64,000 bases of DNA, from the NCBI RefSeq assembly GCF_011077955.1, contig NZ_JAALBX010000005.1, positions 1 to 64,000 on the forward strand, written 5' to 3'. Below the pieces are notes generated by a model. It was given only the letters and a program-made list of their open reading frames with translations, made no database searches and was not told the DNA's origin. Made by a program: the position numbers and the translations under genes. This document shows positions 32,586 to 42,527 of this stretch, piece by piece; positions within the stretch are counted from its first letter, which is position 1, and each line of letters begins with the position of its first letter. This DNA comes from Citrobacter freundii (GTDB lineage Bacteria; Pseudomonadota; Gammaproteobacteria; Enterobacterales; Enterobacteriaceae).

Positions 32586-33581
32586 TTACTGCCATTTGCG
32601 GTGATACGCGCCCAGGGTCGTTTGCGTGCCTTCGGACATCGCGCCCAGCGTGTCCATCCAGGCTTGCTGCGCCTGGAATTGCTCTGGATTTGCCATGCAA
32701 CGATCGATGGCCTGACGCCATACTTTCGCCACCTGGCTGACATACGCCGGGCTGCGCTGGCGGCCTTCAATTTTGACCGAAGCAATATTTGCCGCGAGTA
32801 GCTCAGGCAGCAGTTCCAGGGTATTCAGGCTGGTGGGCTCCTCAAGGGCGTGATAGCGCTGGCCATCCACCACATAACGCCCTTTGCACAATGTAGGATA
32901 ACCGGCGTTTTCTCCTTCCTGATAACGGTCGATAAGCACGTCGTTGAGGCGTGACTCCAGCCCTTGCGGCGTTTGCTGCCAGCGAACAAAACGCGCCGGT
33001 GAGCAGGCACCCACGGTATTGGGCGACTCGCCGGTCAGGTAAGAAGAGAGATAACAGCGGCCTTCCGCCATAATGCACAGGCTGCCAAAGGCGAACACTT
33101 CAAGTGGCACCGGCGTTACGCGCGCCAGTTGTTTCACCTGATGAATAGACAACACACGAGGCAGCACCACACGCGCCACATCGAAGTTACGATGATAAAA
33201 GCGGATCGCTTCTTCATTGGTGGCGGAAGCCTGAACGGAAACGTGGCGTTCAACATGGGGGTAGCGCTCCGCCGCGTATTCGAGCATGGCGATATCCGCT
33301 AAAATCAGCGCATCAGCGCCGGATTGCGCCGCCATATCCACCGCACGCTCCCAGCGTTGATAGCCATCAGGGTGTGCAAAGGTGTTAATCGCAATATGCA
33401 GCTTGCGGCGGTGCTGATGAACCACGCTCACCGCTTCCTGAAGTTTTTTTTCAGTAAAGTTGAGGCCTGCAAAATGGCGGGCGTTGGTATCGTCTTTCAG
33501 GCCGATATAAACCGCATCAGCGCCGTTTTCGATGGCCGCTTTCAGTGCCGGCAAGTTTCCGGCAGGACACAGCAACTCCAT
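32586..33581 (-). CDS. ubiU: UbiU, O2-independent ubiquinone hydroxylation protein
   Basis: A 331-residue U32-family protein, partner of UbiV in anaerobic ubiquinone biosynthesis. It begins MELLCPAGNLPALKAAIENG, the family signature. The iron-sulfur cysteines are in GSLCIMAEGRCYLS (about 169 and 176), TVGACSP (193) and YPTLCKGRY (232). Nineteen upstream in-frame codons are discarded because MELLCPAG is universal. Divergent from ubiT, which encodes the SCP2-domain accessory protein of the same pathway. Confidence 0.96.
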   Translation of the reverse strand: MELLCPAGNLPALKAAIENGADAVYIGLKDDTNARHFAGLNFTEKKLQEAVSVVHQHRRKLHIAINTFAHPDGYQRWERAVDMAAQSGADALILADIAMLEYAAERYPHVERHVSVQASATNEEAIRFYHRNFDVARVVLPRVLSIHQVKQLARVTPVPLEVFAFGSLCIMAEGRCYLSSYLTGESPNTVGACSPARFVRWQQTPQGLESRLNDVLIDRYQEGENAGYPTLCKGRYVVDGQRYHALEEPTSLNTLELLPELLAANIASVKIEGRQRSPAYVSQVAKVWRQAIDRCMANPEQFQAQQAWMDTLGAMSEGTQTTLGAYHRKWQ

Positions 33582-33707
33582 AAAATTTCCTGAAGGTGAG
33601 GGCAACGACTCGCCCGGCGGCTTTTTAAAAGTCGCCATATTGTTAATGAACGGCGATTCTAGTTAACCTGGCGGCGACAATTTTTGATTTGAGGCAGCTA
33701 AAGGTAG

Positions 33708-33722
33708 ATTGATGAAATCAAT
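33708..33722. promoter_or_regulatory. FNR-like palindrome between ubiU and ubiT
   Basis: A perfect palindrome with TTGAT and ATCAA half-sites lies in the 241-base divergent region between ubiU and ubiT, genes that are FNR-controlled in E. coli. The FNR consensus has four bases between the half-sites, but here there are only three. Other lone TTGAT half-sites occur at about 33684 and 33751. Assignment is tentative. Confidence 0.35.
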
Positions 33723-33822
33723 AAAGGGGTAAGTTAAACGTTTAAAATCTTGATTTACGCCGCTATACCACGGAAATGATATGGCACAATGATGTGTCGA
33801 TAGATATCAAGGAGTAGAGTTC

Positions 33823-34347
33823 GTGTTAGATAAACTGCGTTCGCGTCTGGTTCGTCTCGGCCCATCACTGATGAGGACGCCCGTTAAGCTTGCGCCCTTT
33901 GCTCTGAAGCGACAGGTACTCGAACAAGTCTTATCCTGGCAGTTCCGCCAGGCACTTCAGGACGGTGAGCTTGAGTTCCTTGACGGACGCTGGCTGTGTA
34001 TTGAAGTACGGGACATTGGGCTAAGATGGTTTATGTCCGTTGAAAACGATCGTCTGGTGGTGAAAGAAGATGCCCCGGCGGATGTGAGTTTCAGCGCTGA
34101 TGCCAGCGATCTGTTGATGATTGCCGCGCGCAAGCAGGATCCGGATACGTTATTCTTCCAGCGCCGTCTGTTGATTGAAGGCGATACCGAACTGGGTCTG
34201 TACGTAAAGAATCTGATGGATGCCATCGAGCTGGAGTCAATGCCGAAACCGCTGCGCATTATGCTTCTGCAACTGGCTGATTTCGTCGAGGCGGGATTAA
34301 AAGAAGAACCCTCGACCAAAGCAACCTCATTAGGTGAACCATGCTAA
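33823..34347 (+). CDS. ubiT: UbiT, SCP2-domain accessory factor for anaerobic ubiquinone synthesis
   Basis: A 174-residue protein with a single SCP2 lipid-binding domain (about 40-140; DVSFSADASDLLMIAARKQDP). It starts with GTG at 33823 after a GGAG site, giving MLDKLRSRLVRLGPS as in E. coli. It probably binds the polyprenyl ubiquinone intermediates for UbiU/UbiV. It overlaps yhbS by seven bases, implying coupled translation. Confidence 0.95.
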   Translation: MLDKLRSRLVRLGPSLMRTPVKLAPFALKRQVLEQVLSWQFRQALQDGELEFLDGRWLCIEVRDIGLRWFMSVENDRLVVKEDAPADVSFSADASDLLMIAARKQDPDTLFFQRRLLIEGDTELGLYVKNLMDAIELESMPKPLRIMLLQLADFVEAGLKEEPSTKATSLGEPC

Positions 34348-34844
34348 TTCGTGTAGAAATTCCCATAGATGCACCCGGTATTGATGCACTGTTGCGCCGC
34401 GCTTTTCCTGATGGAAAAGAGGCGGATCTGATTCATGATCTGCGTGAAGATGGCATGCTGACTTTAGGCCTGGTCGCGACAGATGATGAAGGGCATGTGG
34501 TCGGTTATGTCGCCTTCAGCCCGGTGAGCATACACGGTGAAGACCTGCAATGGGTAGGGCTTGCGCCGTTGGTGGTGGAGGAATCCTTACGCGGTCAGGG
34601 GCTGGCGCGTCAGTTAGTTTATGAAGGACTCGATTCCCTGAACGAATTCGGTTACGCCGCGGTAGTGGCGTTGGGCGATCCTGCACTGTACAGCCGCTTC
34701 GGCTTTGAGCTTGCCGCCCATCACGATTTACACTGCCGCTGGCCGGGCACCGAAAGTGCGTTCCACATCCACCCTCTGGCGCCGGATGCGCTTAAGGGCG
34801 TAAGCGGGCTGGTGGAGTATCACGAGCACTTTAATCGTTTTTGA
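34341..34844 (+). CDS. yhbS: GNAT-family N-acetyltransferase YhbS
   Basis: A 167-residue GNAT protein; the acetyl-CoA-binding motif A is [14 protein letters not shown] (about 84-97), followed by ALYSRFGFE, typical of the family. The acceptor substrate is not established here. Overlaps the ubiT stop by seven bases and its own end overlaps convergent yhbQ by 14 bases. Confidence 0.93.
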   Translation: MLIRVEIPIDAPGIDALLRRAFPDGKEADLIHDLREDGMLTLGLVATDDEGHVVGYVAFSPVSIHGEDLQWVGLAPLVVEESLRGQGLARQLVYEGLDSLNEFGYAAVVALGDPALYSRFGFELAAHHDLHCRWPGTESAFHIHPLAPDALKGVSGLVEYHEHFNRF

Positions 34845-35133
34845 TTACCGGCGCTGGCCGCTCTGTAAAGAGATCCGCCAGCGCGATTTCTCCCGCCACT
34901 AAACGCTCTTTTTCCCGCTTCGGTAATTGTTTAATGCGGTACTCTAGACGTAGGGCTTGCGAACGGTCGCCAACCGGCTCGGCAAATACCAGCGTTAATT
35001 CGCCTTTACCACGTAATGCGCGTGCGCCTTTACCTGTTTGATGTTGCTGTAAACGGCGCGCGGTATCAGTCGTAATACCGGTATATAGGCGATTGTCAGC
35101 GGTGCGAATCAGATAGAGAAACCAACTGTTCAT
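34831..35133 (-). CDS. yhbQ: GIY-YIG domain protein YhbQ
   Basis: A 100-residue single-domain GIY-YIG nuclease-fold protein. It starts [20 protein letters not shown] and shows the YLI...YTGI form of the motif, the conserved Arg in DTARRLQQH, and a Glu in [11 protein letters not shown]. The family resembles UvrC N-terminal and homing-endonuclease domains; E. coli YhbQ has reported DNA-cleaving activity. Convergent with yhbS. Confidence 0.93.
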   Translation of the reverse strand: MNSWFLYLIRTADNRLYTGITTDTARRLQQHQTGKGARALRGKGELTLVFAEPVGDRSQALRLEYRIKQLPKREKERLVAGEIALADLFTERPAPVIKND

Positions 35134-35244
35134 AAACGGCAGTTAATAAAGCGTTTTTCAGGGGAAGAAGTAGACGGCACCTTATCACGCTTTGATCGCG
35201 GCGGCACTGTGGCAGTGTGTGCCAAAACACTTTTCGGAGGGGGT

Positions 35245-35685
35245 ATGGAAGCACTGGACATCATCAGCCGATGGCTCGGTAAACAACATGTGGTGAGTTA
35301 TTGTGTGGCCAATGAACAGGATATGTGGTGCGCGAATGCGTTCTACCTTTACTGCCCGCAGGATGTGGCCTTCTATTTCTTAAGTGACCCGCAAACCCGA
35401 CACGGTCAAATCAGCAGCACGCAGACAAGAGTGGCGGGTACCGTAAGCGGCCAAACCAAAAACGTGGCGTTAATTCGTGGCGTGCAGTTTAAAGGGGAGT
35501 TACGACTGCTTGATGCGCAGGAAGGCGCGCCACTGCGCGAGCGTTATAATCGCCGCTTCCCTGTCGCCAGAATGATGTCAGCGCCAGTCTGGGCCATTCA
35601 GCTCAATGAGCTGAAATTCACTGACAACACTCTGGGCTTTGGTAAAAAATTTATCTGGCAGCGTCAGGCATTAATTACCCAGTAG
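35245..35685 (+). CDS. yhbP: PNPOx-like (UPF0306) protein YhbP
   Basis: A 146-residue member of the pyridoxamine-phosphate-oxidase-like split-barrel family UPF0306. Visible conserved stretches are [16 protein letters not shown] and VAGTVSGQ. It may bind flavin or heme; no function is established. The ATG at 35245 follows a GGAGG site, so the 12-codon longer frame is rejected. The end overlaps convergent yhbO by 15 bases. Confidence 0.92.
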   Translation: MEALDIISRWLGKQHVVSYCVANEQDMWCANAFYLYCPQDVAFYFLSDPQTRHGQISSTQTRVAGTVSGQTKNVALIRGVQFKGELRLLDAQEGAPLRERYNRRFPVARMMSAPVWAIQLNELKFTDNTLGFGKKFIWQRQALITQ

Positions 35686-36189
35686 ACGCAAGGCTTCGCG
35701 GTTAAACGCAGGAAGGTCGTCTGGCGTACGACTGGTCACCAGTTGATCGTTATCCACCACAACTTCCTGGTCGAAGTACTCCGCGCCAGCGTTTTTCACA
35801 TCAATCACGATTGGCGTGACGGTGGTGAGTTTACGGCCACGAATGACATCCGCGCTGATAAGTAGCTGCGGCCCATGGCAAATGGCGAAAACAGGTTTGC
35901 CGCTTTCCACAAATTCACGGGTGAAATCCACAAAGCGCGTATCGCCACGCAGGCTGTCCGGCGAGTGGCCGCCCGGTAGCAGCAAGGCATCAAACTCAGA
36001 CGGGCTGACGTCATCAATGCTTTTATCGATGGTCACTTCCGCTTCGCCTTGTTTACCTTTCACTGTGTTGCCGGCTTTTTTTTCGATGGTTACCACTTCA
36101 TGGCCTGCTTTTTTGAACGCTTCTGCCGGAGAAGTGAATTCAGAATCTTCGAACTCGTCGGTAATCAGGACTGCAATCTTCTTGCTCAT
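35671..36189 (-). CDS. yhbO: DJ-1/PfpI-family protein YhbO
   Basis: A 172-residue protein of the DJ-1/PfpI superfamily with the reactive nucleophile in AICHGPQLL (Cys104) and the catalytic-elbow glutamate in DEFEDSE (near residue 12-15). E. coli YhbO protects against oxidative and other stress; deglycase activity is claimed but disputed. Tail-to-tail overlap with yhbP. The upstream region to yraR is 115 bases. Confidence 0.94.
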   Translation of the reverse strand: MSKKIAVLITDEFEDSEFTSPAEAFKKAGHEVVTIEKKAGNTVKGKQGEAEVTIDKSIDDVSPSEFDALLLPGGHSPDSLRGDTRFVDFTREFVESGKPVFAICHGPQLLISADVIRGRKLTTVTPIVIDVKNAGAEYFDQEVVVDNDQLVTSRTPDDLPAFNREALRLLGN

Positions 36190-36304
36190 GTTTACTCCTC
36201 AGTTCGTTTTTAACGCTGAAACAAAGAAAATAGTAAATACTGACTATTAAGCCTGGTTGAAGGGCATAGCTTTGCAACACGGATTAATCTGCAAGGGGGA
36301 AATA

Positions 36305-36949
36305 ATGAGCCGGGTACTGATTACGGGAGCCAGTGGTTTAGTTGGCGGGCACTTACTTCGGCTGCTGAATGAGGAGCCTCGCATCGGCGAAATCATCGCG
36401 CCAAGTCGCAAACCGCTTACGCCCATGGACAAAATGTTTAACCCGCACGATCCGCAACTGACGGATGCCTTAGCGCAGGCGACCGGGCCGGTGGATACGG
36501 TATTCTGCTGCCTTGGCACGACGCGACGTGAAGCGGGCACCAAAGAGGCATTTGTCCACGCTGACTTTACGCTGGTGGTGGATACCGGCCTGACTGGGTT
36601 ACGGCTTGGCGCCACGCATATGCTGGTAGTGAGCGCCATGGGCGCCAATGCGCACTCGCCGTTTTTTTATAATCGGGTAAAAGGTGAGATGGAAGAGGCG
36701 CTGCGCGCCCAGGGTTGGCCGCGATTAACGATTGCCCGCCCCTCTATGCTGCTTGGAGAGCGCAACAAAAATCGTTTTAATGAATCCCTGCTTGCGCCGC
36801 TATTTGGTCTGCTGCCAGGGAAATGGAAGTCTATCCAGGCGCGGGATGTCGCGCTGGCAATGTTGCACGAAGCGCTGATGGATAACGCTCCCGGCGTGAC
36901 GATACTGGATTCTGCTGAGCTGCGAGCGCGCGCCAGAGCAGGCGCATGA
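36305..36949 (+). CDS. yraR: NAD(P)-binding oxidoreductase YraR (atypical SDR)
   Basis: A 214-residue Rossmann-fold protein with the nucleotide-binding motif [14 protein letters not shown] at the N-terminus and [12 protein letters not shown], which contains the Tyr-x-x-x-Lys pair. It is related to the eukaryotic TIP30/HTATIP2-like atypical short-chain dehydrogenases. Substrate unknown. The ATG at 36305 follows an AGGGGG site. The E. coli neighbour yraQ is absent here. Confidence 0.92.
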   Translation: MSRVLITGASGLVGGHLLRLLNEEPRIGEIIAPSRKPLTPMDKMFNPHDPQLTDALAQATGPVDTVFCCLGTTRREAGTKEAFVHADFTLVVDTGLTGLRLGATHMLVVSAMGANAHSPFFYNRVKGEMEEALRAQGWPRLTIARPSMLLGERNKNRFNESLLAPLFGLLPGKWKSIQARDVALAMLHEALMDNAPGVTILDSAELRARARAGA

Positions 36950-36959
36950 GGATGACATA

Positions 36960-36986
36960 AAAACGCCCGCGGGTTTGCCGCGGGCA
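36960..36986 (-). terminator. Terminator after dolP
   Basis: GCCCGCGG and CCGCGGGC arms (36964-36971 and 36978-36985) with an A run on the left, which is a T run on the minus strand. It ends the diaA-dolP transcript and faces the yraR end. Confidence 0.75.
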
Positions 36987-36991
36987 CAGGA

Positions 36992-37567
36992 TTACTTGAT
37001 GTAAGTAAACGCGGTGGTGACGTGTTTAACGCCGCTCACGTGGCTTGCGATATCTGCCGCAGCCTTGCCTTCACGGTCGGTTACCAGCCCCAGCAAAAAC
37101 ACTTCACTGTTCTCGGTCGTGACTTTGACATTGGAAGATTTCACCAGATCGCTTGCCAGCAACTGGGAGCGCACTTTGGTGGTAATCCAGGTGTCAGTAG
37201 ACGCGGTGCCTAAACCAATCGGCTGGCCCTGACGCACTTCGTTATACACTTCGGTCGTGCCCTCAACGCCCATCGCGATTTGTTTCGCTCGTGTGGCCAG
37301 TTCAGGGTTCGGGCTTTGTCCCGTCAGCAACACTTTGCCTTGATACGCCGTCACATTGATTCGCGCTTGTTTTTTGATCTGCTCATCTTTGGATAAGGCG
37401 CTATTTACGCGCAATTCCAACGTTCCATCGTCAACCTGAGTGCCTACCGAGCGCGGATCGGTAGCGGCTTTAGTACCTACCGCCGCAGTACCAACCACTG
37501 CTGCGGCAACGCAACCCTGTAATAGCAACGCGGCAATAAGGACTGCGAGGGGCGAAAATGCCTTCAT
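36992..37567 (-). CDS. dolP: Outer-membrane lipoprotein DolP (YraP), dual BON domain
   Basis: A 191-residue lipoprotein with lipobox LQGC (Cys19). Two BON domains follow (about 45-115 and 120-190), each with the central glycine: QGKVLLTGQSPN and NSEVFLLGLVTD. In E. coli DolP sits at division sites, binds anionic phospholipid, supports outer-membrane integrity and is under sigma-E control. It starts nine bases after diaA and is probably cotranscribed with it. Confidence 0.96.
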   Translation of the reverse strand: MKAFSPLAVLIAALLLQGCVAAAVVGTAAVGTKAATDPRSVGTQVDDGTLELRVNSALSKDEQIKKQARINVTAYQGKVLLTGQSPNPELATRAKQIAMGVEGTTEVYNEVRQGQPIGLGTASTDTWITTKVRSQLLASDLVKSSNVKVTTENSEVFLLGLVTDREGKAAADIASHVSGVKHVTTAFTYIK

Positions 37568-37576
37568 GTGTACTCC

Positions 37577-38167
37577 TTAATCATCCTGGTGAGGGAAAAG
37601 CGTGTTATCTATCAAATCGCAAAGACAATTCACCGTCAGCATATGCATTTCCTGAATACGTGCGCTGCGGTGAGAGGGGATACGAATTTCTACATCCTGC
37701 GGCCCAAGCAGGCCCGCCAGCTCGCCGCCGTCGTAGCCGGTGAGTGCGACAATGGTCATATCCCGCGTTACAGCGGCTTCCACCGCTTTAACGATATCCC
37801 GACTATTACCGCGGGTGGAGATCGCCAGTAACACATCGCCGGCATGGCCTAAAGCACGAACCTGTTTAGCATAAACTTCTTCATGCAAACGATCGTTTGC
37901 GATCGCCGTTAACACTACATTATCAGTATTTAGTGCAATCGCAGGTAAACTGGGGCGTTCGGTTTCGAACCGATTGATCATGCTGGCGGCAAAATGCTGA
38001 GCATTCGCAGCAGACGTGCCGTTGCCGCAGCAGAGGATCTTATTGCCATTGAGTAAGGACTGAACCAGCGTCATTGCCGCACGAGAAATGGCATCCGGAA
38101 GGGCTTCAGCGGCGGCAATTTGAGTTTGAATGCTTTCCGTAAAGCAGACTTTGATTCGTTCTAACAC
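37577..38167 (-). CDS. diaA: DnaA-binding initiator-associating factor DiaA
   Basis: A 196-residue SIS-domain protein, homotetrameric in E. coli, that binds DnaA and promotes its ordered assembly at oriC. The SIS pattern is visible: [20 protein letters not shown] (about 44-63) and [14 protein letters not shown]. It begins with GTG ([15 protein letters not shown] follows). It is related to the GmhA sedoheptulose isomerases but its accepted role is replication. Located between yraN and dolP. Confidence 0.96.
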   Translation of the reverse strand: MLERIKVCFTESIQTQIAAAEALPDAISRAAMTLVQSLLNGNKILCCGNGTSAANAQHFAASMINRFETERPSLPAIALNTDNVVLTAIANDRLHEEVYAKQVRALGHAGDVLLAISTRGNSRDIVKAVEAAVTRDMTIVALTGYDGGELAGLLGPQDVEIRIPSHRSARIQEMHMLTVNCLCDLIDNTLFPHQDD

Positions 38168-38199
38168 AGCGATCCTTTGAAAAATAAGTCAATTGATTA

Positions 38200-38586
38200 T
38201 CAGGCGGAAAACGCGTTCTCAATCCACTCGACCTGGTTGCCGGTGAAGGCTAACACATCAAACCGGCAATCCACAGTATCAAAACTCTCAGAGTGACGGG
38301 CGAGCCAGCAGCGCGCGGTTTGTAATAATTTATGTTGTTTGGCGAACGTCACGCTGGCAGCCGCGCCGCCAAAACGGGCGGAGCGGCGATAGCGCACCTC
38401 AACAAAGACGATGACATGGCGGTGTTTCATGATCAAATCAATCTCACCCCAACGCTCGCGTACATTCGCCGCGACGAAACGTAATCCTTTACGCTCCAGC
38501 CACAGGCGCGCCTGGTGCTCCCAGGCGGCGCCCTGTTGTGCACTTAGTTGGCTGGCACCACCTGTCCTTGTTGGTATTTGAGCCAT
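38200..38586 (-). CDS. yraN: UPF0102 nuclease-fold protein YraN
   Basis: A 128-residue member of UPF0102, a restriction-endonuclease-like fold. Conserved [25 protein letters not shown] and VFVEVRYR contain the candidate catalytic Glu-Asp-Glu-x-Arg pattern. Function is unknown. It overlaps the end of lpoA by 43 bases, so translation is likely coupled. Confidence 0.93.
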   Translation of the reverse strand: MAQIPTRTGGASQLSAQQGAAWEHQARLWLERKGLRFVAANVRERWGEIDLIMKHRHVIVFVEVRYRRSARFGGAAASVTFAKQHKLLQTARCWLARHSESFDTVDCRFDVLAFTGNQVEWIENAFSA

Positions 38587-40586
38587 GTTAACTTCCTGTT
38601 GATGACGCAGTCCTGATTGGCGGTCAACATGCCGGTATTACCGCTGAGCTGGAACCCCTGAACCTGGCGCATCTGCGAGAAATGGTTGGCCAGCGACCAG
38701 GCGTCTACGCCCATGGCGTACAGACGCGCCAGTGAATAATCGTTATTTACCGCGGCCAGCGCTTGCTGCTGAAGCGATGGGTTTTCGCCCGCCAGCATAG
38801 GGATTTCGCTAAATTGCAGGCCTTCCATCTCAAGACGGAAGTCTGGCCCGGTGCTGCCTTGCGAGCTGCGTGACGAGGCGTACAGCGTCGCGCCGTTGCG
38901 GCTGCCGGTACGCATTGCGATCATCGGTTTGATTAACGCCACTTCATCCTGGCTTGCCACAATGTAAACCGCATCTACATTTCCACTGCTGCCGGCGGTT
39001 ATCTGAGCATCTGTCGGCGGCGCGGGAATCGTCAGGCCACCGATGGTGGTGGCGGGTTGAGTGGGCAAGCTGGACGCCACCGGCGAGCCGGTTAATGCAA
39101 TGCCGGAGCCACTGTTAATGCCCATTTTGAGTTCAGAGACTGAACCAAATTTTTGCTGCAATACAGTACCGCCGCCCAGGTGCTGCCATTGTTCAGCAAA
39201 CGCGCGCGTCACGCGATCGCCTAACGAGTTACGCGGCACCAGAATCAGTGGATTGCGATGGCCCTGTTGCCAGATGTGTGACGCACCGTCACGAGCTTCG
39301 TCTTCCGGGGAAAGGGCGAAATAACAAAGATTGGCACGAGGTTGTACGTTTTCCGGTTCATTAAGTACCAGGACGTTGAGAGGGGTATTACTGCGTAGCA
39401 ACTCCTCAACGTTAGGTTTCAACAGCGGCCCTACGACAATACTGGCGCCATCTTGTTGTACCTGATCCAGCACCTGGTTAAGCGGCTGGCTGCTGGTGTC
39501 ATAGATTTTAATTTCCGCGCCGGGGTTAGCAGGGGCGCTTGCGGCAGCCTGCGCCACAGGCGTCTGGGCTGCGGGTTCTGAAACGGGCGCGGAGGCGTCC
39601 TGGGTTAAATCGTTAACCGACGCTGCCGCTGGGCTTGCTACGCCGTCGGCATTCACCGCCTGCGGCGCATTCTCAGCCGTCGGTTGCGCCGCTACGTCCG
39701 GCTGTGGAGTGTTTACCGGGCTTGCGCCGGTATTTTTCGCCGCTTCAAAGCCTTGCTGGATAGCGCGACCGAATACGGCGGCCTGGCCATTAAGTGGTAA
39801 CAACAGCGCGATTTTATCCGTCGACGCCGGTTTAAAGTTCTGAACGTTTATCAGCTGTGTCGGCAGCATTTTCGCGCCAGGGTTTTGCGGATAACGGGTC
39901 TGCCAGTCCTTGATCCCGGCTTTGAGCATCGCCGGATCGTTTCGGTTATCAAACCACATGCGTTGTAAGTCCAGCCAGCCAAGCAGGACGTTTTCATCGG
40001 CATTAATCACCAGGGCTTTGGCTTGCTCAGGCGTCATGGATGACAGCGCCTGCCAGGTGGCATCGATATTTTTTTGCTTATCAGCCGGTTTCAGCAAGGG
40101 CTCCTGGGCTACCAGCGCGCGCAGCAATGCCAGAGAAGGGCGACCCTGGCTGGCATCGATTTGCGCCTGATAGTAGCGGGCCTTTTGCGCATCGTTGAAT
40201 CCTGAGGTATCCAGCGAAGCCAGCGCGGCGGCGGCGCCCTGGTAATTCTTATTGGCCAGAATCAATTCAATGTCCAGCAAGCTTCGTTCACGGCGCTGTT
40301 CATCGTTGAGTTCTTCGGGCAACTGTTGATACAGCTCGGTCGCTTGCTGGCGCTTCCCTTCTTGTATCAGGGCACGTATCGCGAGTAATTGCCAGTTGGT
40401 CTTGGTATCATTCGAGCTTTGCTGCATTTGCTGAAGGTAGAAAGCGGAATTTGCCTGCGCTTCACCCTGCATATGGGCAGAACTTTGATCCGGTTTCTGC
40501 GTTCCGCAGCCGGCAAAAAACAGTGCGGCAAGCACAACAGGCAGGCAGCGTACGGCTTTTGAACGAATTAAGGTTGACGGTACCAT
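38544..40586 (-). CDS. lpoA: LpoA, outer-membrane lipoprotein activator of PBP1A
   Basis: A 680-residue lipoprotein (lipobox FAGC, Cys27). The N-terminal TPR-like domain (about 30-255) is followed by a Pro/Ala/Gln-rich linker (about 295-360) and a C-terminal periplasmic-binding-protein-like domain (about 256-290 and 365-680). It crosses the peptidoglycan layer to activate the synthase PBP1A (MrcA). Ten upstream in-frame residues are dropped in favour of [16 protein letters not shown]. Divergent from rsmI. Confidence 0.96.
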   Translation of the reverse strand: MVPSTLIRSKAVRCLPVVLAALFFAGCGTQKPDQSSAHMQGEAQANSAFYLQQMQQSSNDTKTNWQLLAIRALIQEGKRQQATELYQQLPEELNDEQRRERSLLDIELILANKNYQGAAAALASLDTSGFNDAQKARYYQAQIDASQGRPSLALLRALVAQEPLLKPADKQKNIDATWQALSSMTPEQAKALVINADENVLLGWLDLQRMWFDNRNDPAMLKAGIKDWQTRYPQNPGAKMLPTQLINVQNFKPASTDKIALLLPLNGQAAVFGRAIQQGFEAAKNTGASPVNTPQPDVAAQPTAENAPQAVNADGVASPAAASVNDLTQDASAPVSEPAAQTPVAQAAASAPANPGAEIKIYDTSSQPLNQVLDQVQQDGASIVVGPLLKPNVEELLRSNTPLNVLVLNEPENVQPRANLCYFALSPEDEARDGASHIWQQGHRNPLILVPRNSLGDRVTRAFAEQWQHLGGGTVLQQKFGSVSELKMGINSGSGIALTGSPVASSLPTQPATTIGGLTIPAPPTDAQITAGSSGNVDAVYIVASQDEVALIKPMIAMRTGSRNGATLYASSRSSQGSTGPDFRLEMEGLQFSEIPMLAGENPSLQQQALAAVNNDYSLARLYAMGVDAWSLANHFSQMRQVQGFQLSGNTGMLTANQDCVINRKLTWLKYQQGQVVPAN

Positions 40587-40650
40587 ACTGTATCCAGTGA
40601 GTTTTTTTTTAATCAATATTCAATATTAAATCGGCAATACGGACTAAACA

Positions 40651-41517
40651 ATGAAACAACACGATTCCATCGAGAATTCTCAGGGCCAGCTCTATATTGT
40701 CCCGACGCCTATCGGCAATCTTGGCGACATAACGCAGCGTGCTCTCTCGGTGTTGCAGTCGGTTGATCTGGTTGCTGCCGAGGATACGCGTCATACCGGC
40801 TTATTACTGCAACACTTTGCGATTTCCGCGCGTTTGTTCGCATTACACGATCATAATGAGCAACAAAAGGCGCAAACGCTGCTGGCTAAACTCCAGGAGG
40901 GGCAGAACATTGCGCTGGTCTCGGATGCAGGCACGCCGCTGATTAACGATCCGGGCTACCACCTGGTGCGCACGTGTCGCGACGCAGGGATCCGCGTGGT
41001 GCCGCTGCCGGGCCCGTGTGCCGCGATTGCTGCGCTGAGCGCGGCGGGGTTGCCGTCCGACCGTTTTTGTTATGAAGGTTTCCTGCCTGCCAAATCTAAA
41101 GCGCGTCGTGACGCGCTCAAAGCTATCGAACAGGAACCACGCACCCTGATTTTTTATGAATCGACGCACCGCTTACTGGAAAGTCTGGAAGATATTTGTA
41201 CGGTGTTGGGCGAATCCCGTTACGTTGTGCTGGCCCGGGAAATAACCAAAACCTGGGAGTCGATTCACGGCGCGCCAATTGGAGAACTGCTGGCGTGGGT
41301 GAAAGAGGATGAAAATCGCCGCAAAGGAGAGATGGTGTTAATCGTTGAAGGCTTCGATTTTCAGGATGATGCTCTACCCGCCGATGCCCTGCGCACACTG
41401 GCGTTATTGCAGGCTGAATTGCCGCTGAAAAAGGCGGCCGCGCTGGCGGCTGAAATCCATGGCGTGAAGAAAAACGCGCTGTATAAGTACGCGCTGGAAC
41501 AACAGTCGCAAGCGTAA
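40651..41517 (+). CDS. rsmI: 16S rRNA 2'-O-ribose C1402 methyltransferase
   Basis: A 288-residue tetrapyrrole-methylase-fold enzyme that methylates the ribose of C1402 in 16S rRNA at the P site. Signature motifs include [15 protein letters not shown] (12-26), [11 protein letters not shown] and [14 protein letters not shown]. Length is close to E. coli RsmI. Divergent from lpoA across 64 bases. Confidence 0.97.
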   Translation: MKQHDSIENSQGQLYIVPTPIGNLGDITQRALSVLQSVDLVAAEDTRHTGLLLQHFAISARLFALHDHNEQQKAQTLLAKLQEGQNIALVSDAGTPLINDPGYHLVRTCRDAGIRVVPLPGPCAAIAALSAAGLPSDRFCYEGFLPAKSKARRDALKAIEQEPRTLIFYESTHRLLESLEDICTVLGESRYVVLAREITKTWESIHGAPIGELLAWVKEDENRRKGEMVLIVEGFDFQDDALPADALRTLALLQAELPLKKAAALAAEIHGVKKNALYKYALEQQSQA

Positions 41518-41533
41518 ACCTGCAAAGCGTCCG

Positions 41534-41562
41534 TAAAAAATCGGCGTAATGCCGATTTTTTA
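41534..41562. terminator. Bidirectional terminator between rsmI and the gatR-like gene
   Basis: An eleven-base inverted repeat (A6TCGGC and its complement) between convergent genes, with A and T runs on the two sides. Confidence 0.8.
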
Positions 41563-42333
41563 TACCACCATGATTTTCGCACCGCTGTTAGTCACCAGAA
41601 TTTTATCTTCTTCGCTTATCCCATCATCCGTGATTATCACGTCGAGTTTTTCCATCGGGATCACCTGGTTAAAGCCACGGCGATTAAATTTCGAGGCATC
41701 CAGTACCGCTACAACGCGACGGGCCGTCGCCGCCATGACGGCGCTAATGGAATAGCCTTCGTTGAACGTGGTGATGCCGTTTGTGGTATCGAACCCGTCT
41801 GCGCCAACAAACATGAGATCGGCGCTAATCCCCTGTAATGAACGCTCGGCGATGGTGCCATGCATAGAATGGGTCTTATGGCGCACCGTACCGCCACACA
41901 CCACCAGCGTGATGTCTTTGTTGTCGGACAGGATATAGGCGGCGGGCAGGTTATTAGTGATAACCGTAATATTGTCGCGTTTCACCAGCGCTTCCGCGAT
42001 CAATAACGTGGTGCTGCCGCTATCGAGGATCACCGTCATACCCTCTTCGATCATCGCTGCGGCGGTTTGCGCAATGCGCTTCTTGGGATCTTTTGCGAGT
42101 TGATAACGCGCTTCCAGCAGCACTTCATGATTGTCGCTGTCGGAGGCGTTATTGCCAGGTTTTGCCGCGCCGCCATGAAAACGCGTCACCAGCCCTTTTT
42201 CTTCAAGCAGCCGCAGGTCGGCGCGGATCGTGACTTCTGAAATGCCAAACGTGTTCGACAAGTCGAGCACCAGTACGCTGCCATGCGTATTAATAAGCTC
42301 AATAATTTTATTGCGGCGTTCAAAGGAGTTCAT
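41560..42333 (-). CDS. gatR: DeoR-family repressor, GatR-like (orphan)
   Basis: A 257-residue DeoR-family sugar-phosphate-responsive repressor. The N-terminal helix-turn-helix is FERRNKIIELINTHGSVLVL plus SNTFGISEVTIRADLRLLEEKG (about 4-50). The C-terminal DeoRC sensor domain has the MTVILDSGSTT motif and FVGADGFDTTNG. The sequence matches the galactitol repressor GatR of enterics best in my reading, but AgaR-type repressors are close. No gatYZABCD or aga genes are present here, so the gene stands alone between rsmI and garD. Three phased GAAAG repeats upstream suggest it binds its own promoter. Confidence 0.75.
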   Translation of the reverse strand: MNSFERRNKIIELINTHGSVLVLDLSNTFGISEVTIRADLRLLEEKGLVTRFHGGAAKPGNNASDSDNHEVLLEARYQLAKDPKKRIAQTAAAMIEEGMTVILDSGSTTLLIAEALVKRDNITVITNNLPAAYILSDNKDITLVVCGGTVRHKTHSMHGTIAERSLQGISADLMFVGADGFDTTNGITTFNEGYSISAVMAATARRVVAVLDASKFNRRGFNQVIPMEKLDVIITDDGISEEDKILVTNSGAKIMVV

Positions 42334-42369
42334 GGTAATGACCTTATAAAATAATTACCTCTATTGTAA

Positions 42370-42409
42370 TCGAAAGTATTTTGAAAGGTTAGCGCTCTAT
42401 TTCGAAAGG
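42370..42409 (-). promoter_or_regulatory. Phased repeats upstream of the gatR-like gene (candidate operator)
   Basis: GAAAG occurs at 42372, 42383 and 42404 on the plus strand, each preceded by TC or TT, giving CTTTCGA/CTTTCAA copies on the coding strand. The spacings of 11 and 21 bases equal one and two helical turns. DeoR-family regulators such as AgaR bind repeated CTTTC-type elements. The site lies 37-76 bases upstream of the start codon. Confidence 0.5.
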
Positions 42410-42472
42410 ATATGTATCGGTAATGGTCGTGAAAAGGGTGCAAGGGAAGGGCGGGGCAAAAAGAGGAAAAGC

Positions 42473-42500
42473 GAAAAAAATGCCAGCACGACGGCTGGCA
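42473..42500 (-). terminator. Terminator after garD
   Basis: TGCCAGC (42481-42487) and GCTGGCA (42494-42500) arms with seven A on the left; on the minus strand this is a hairpin followed by a T run, 28 bases after the garD stop. Confidence 0.8.
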
Positions 42501-42527
42501 TAATGGCAATACTCATCAAAGGAGAAA

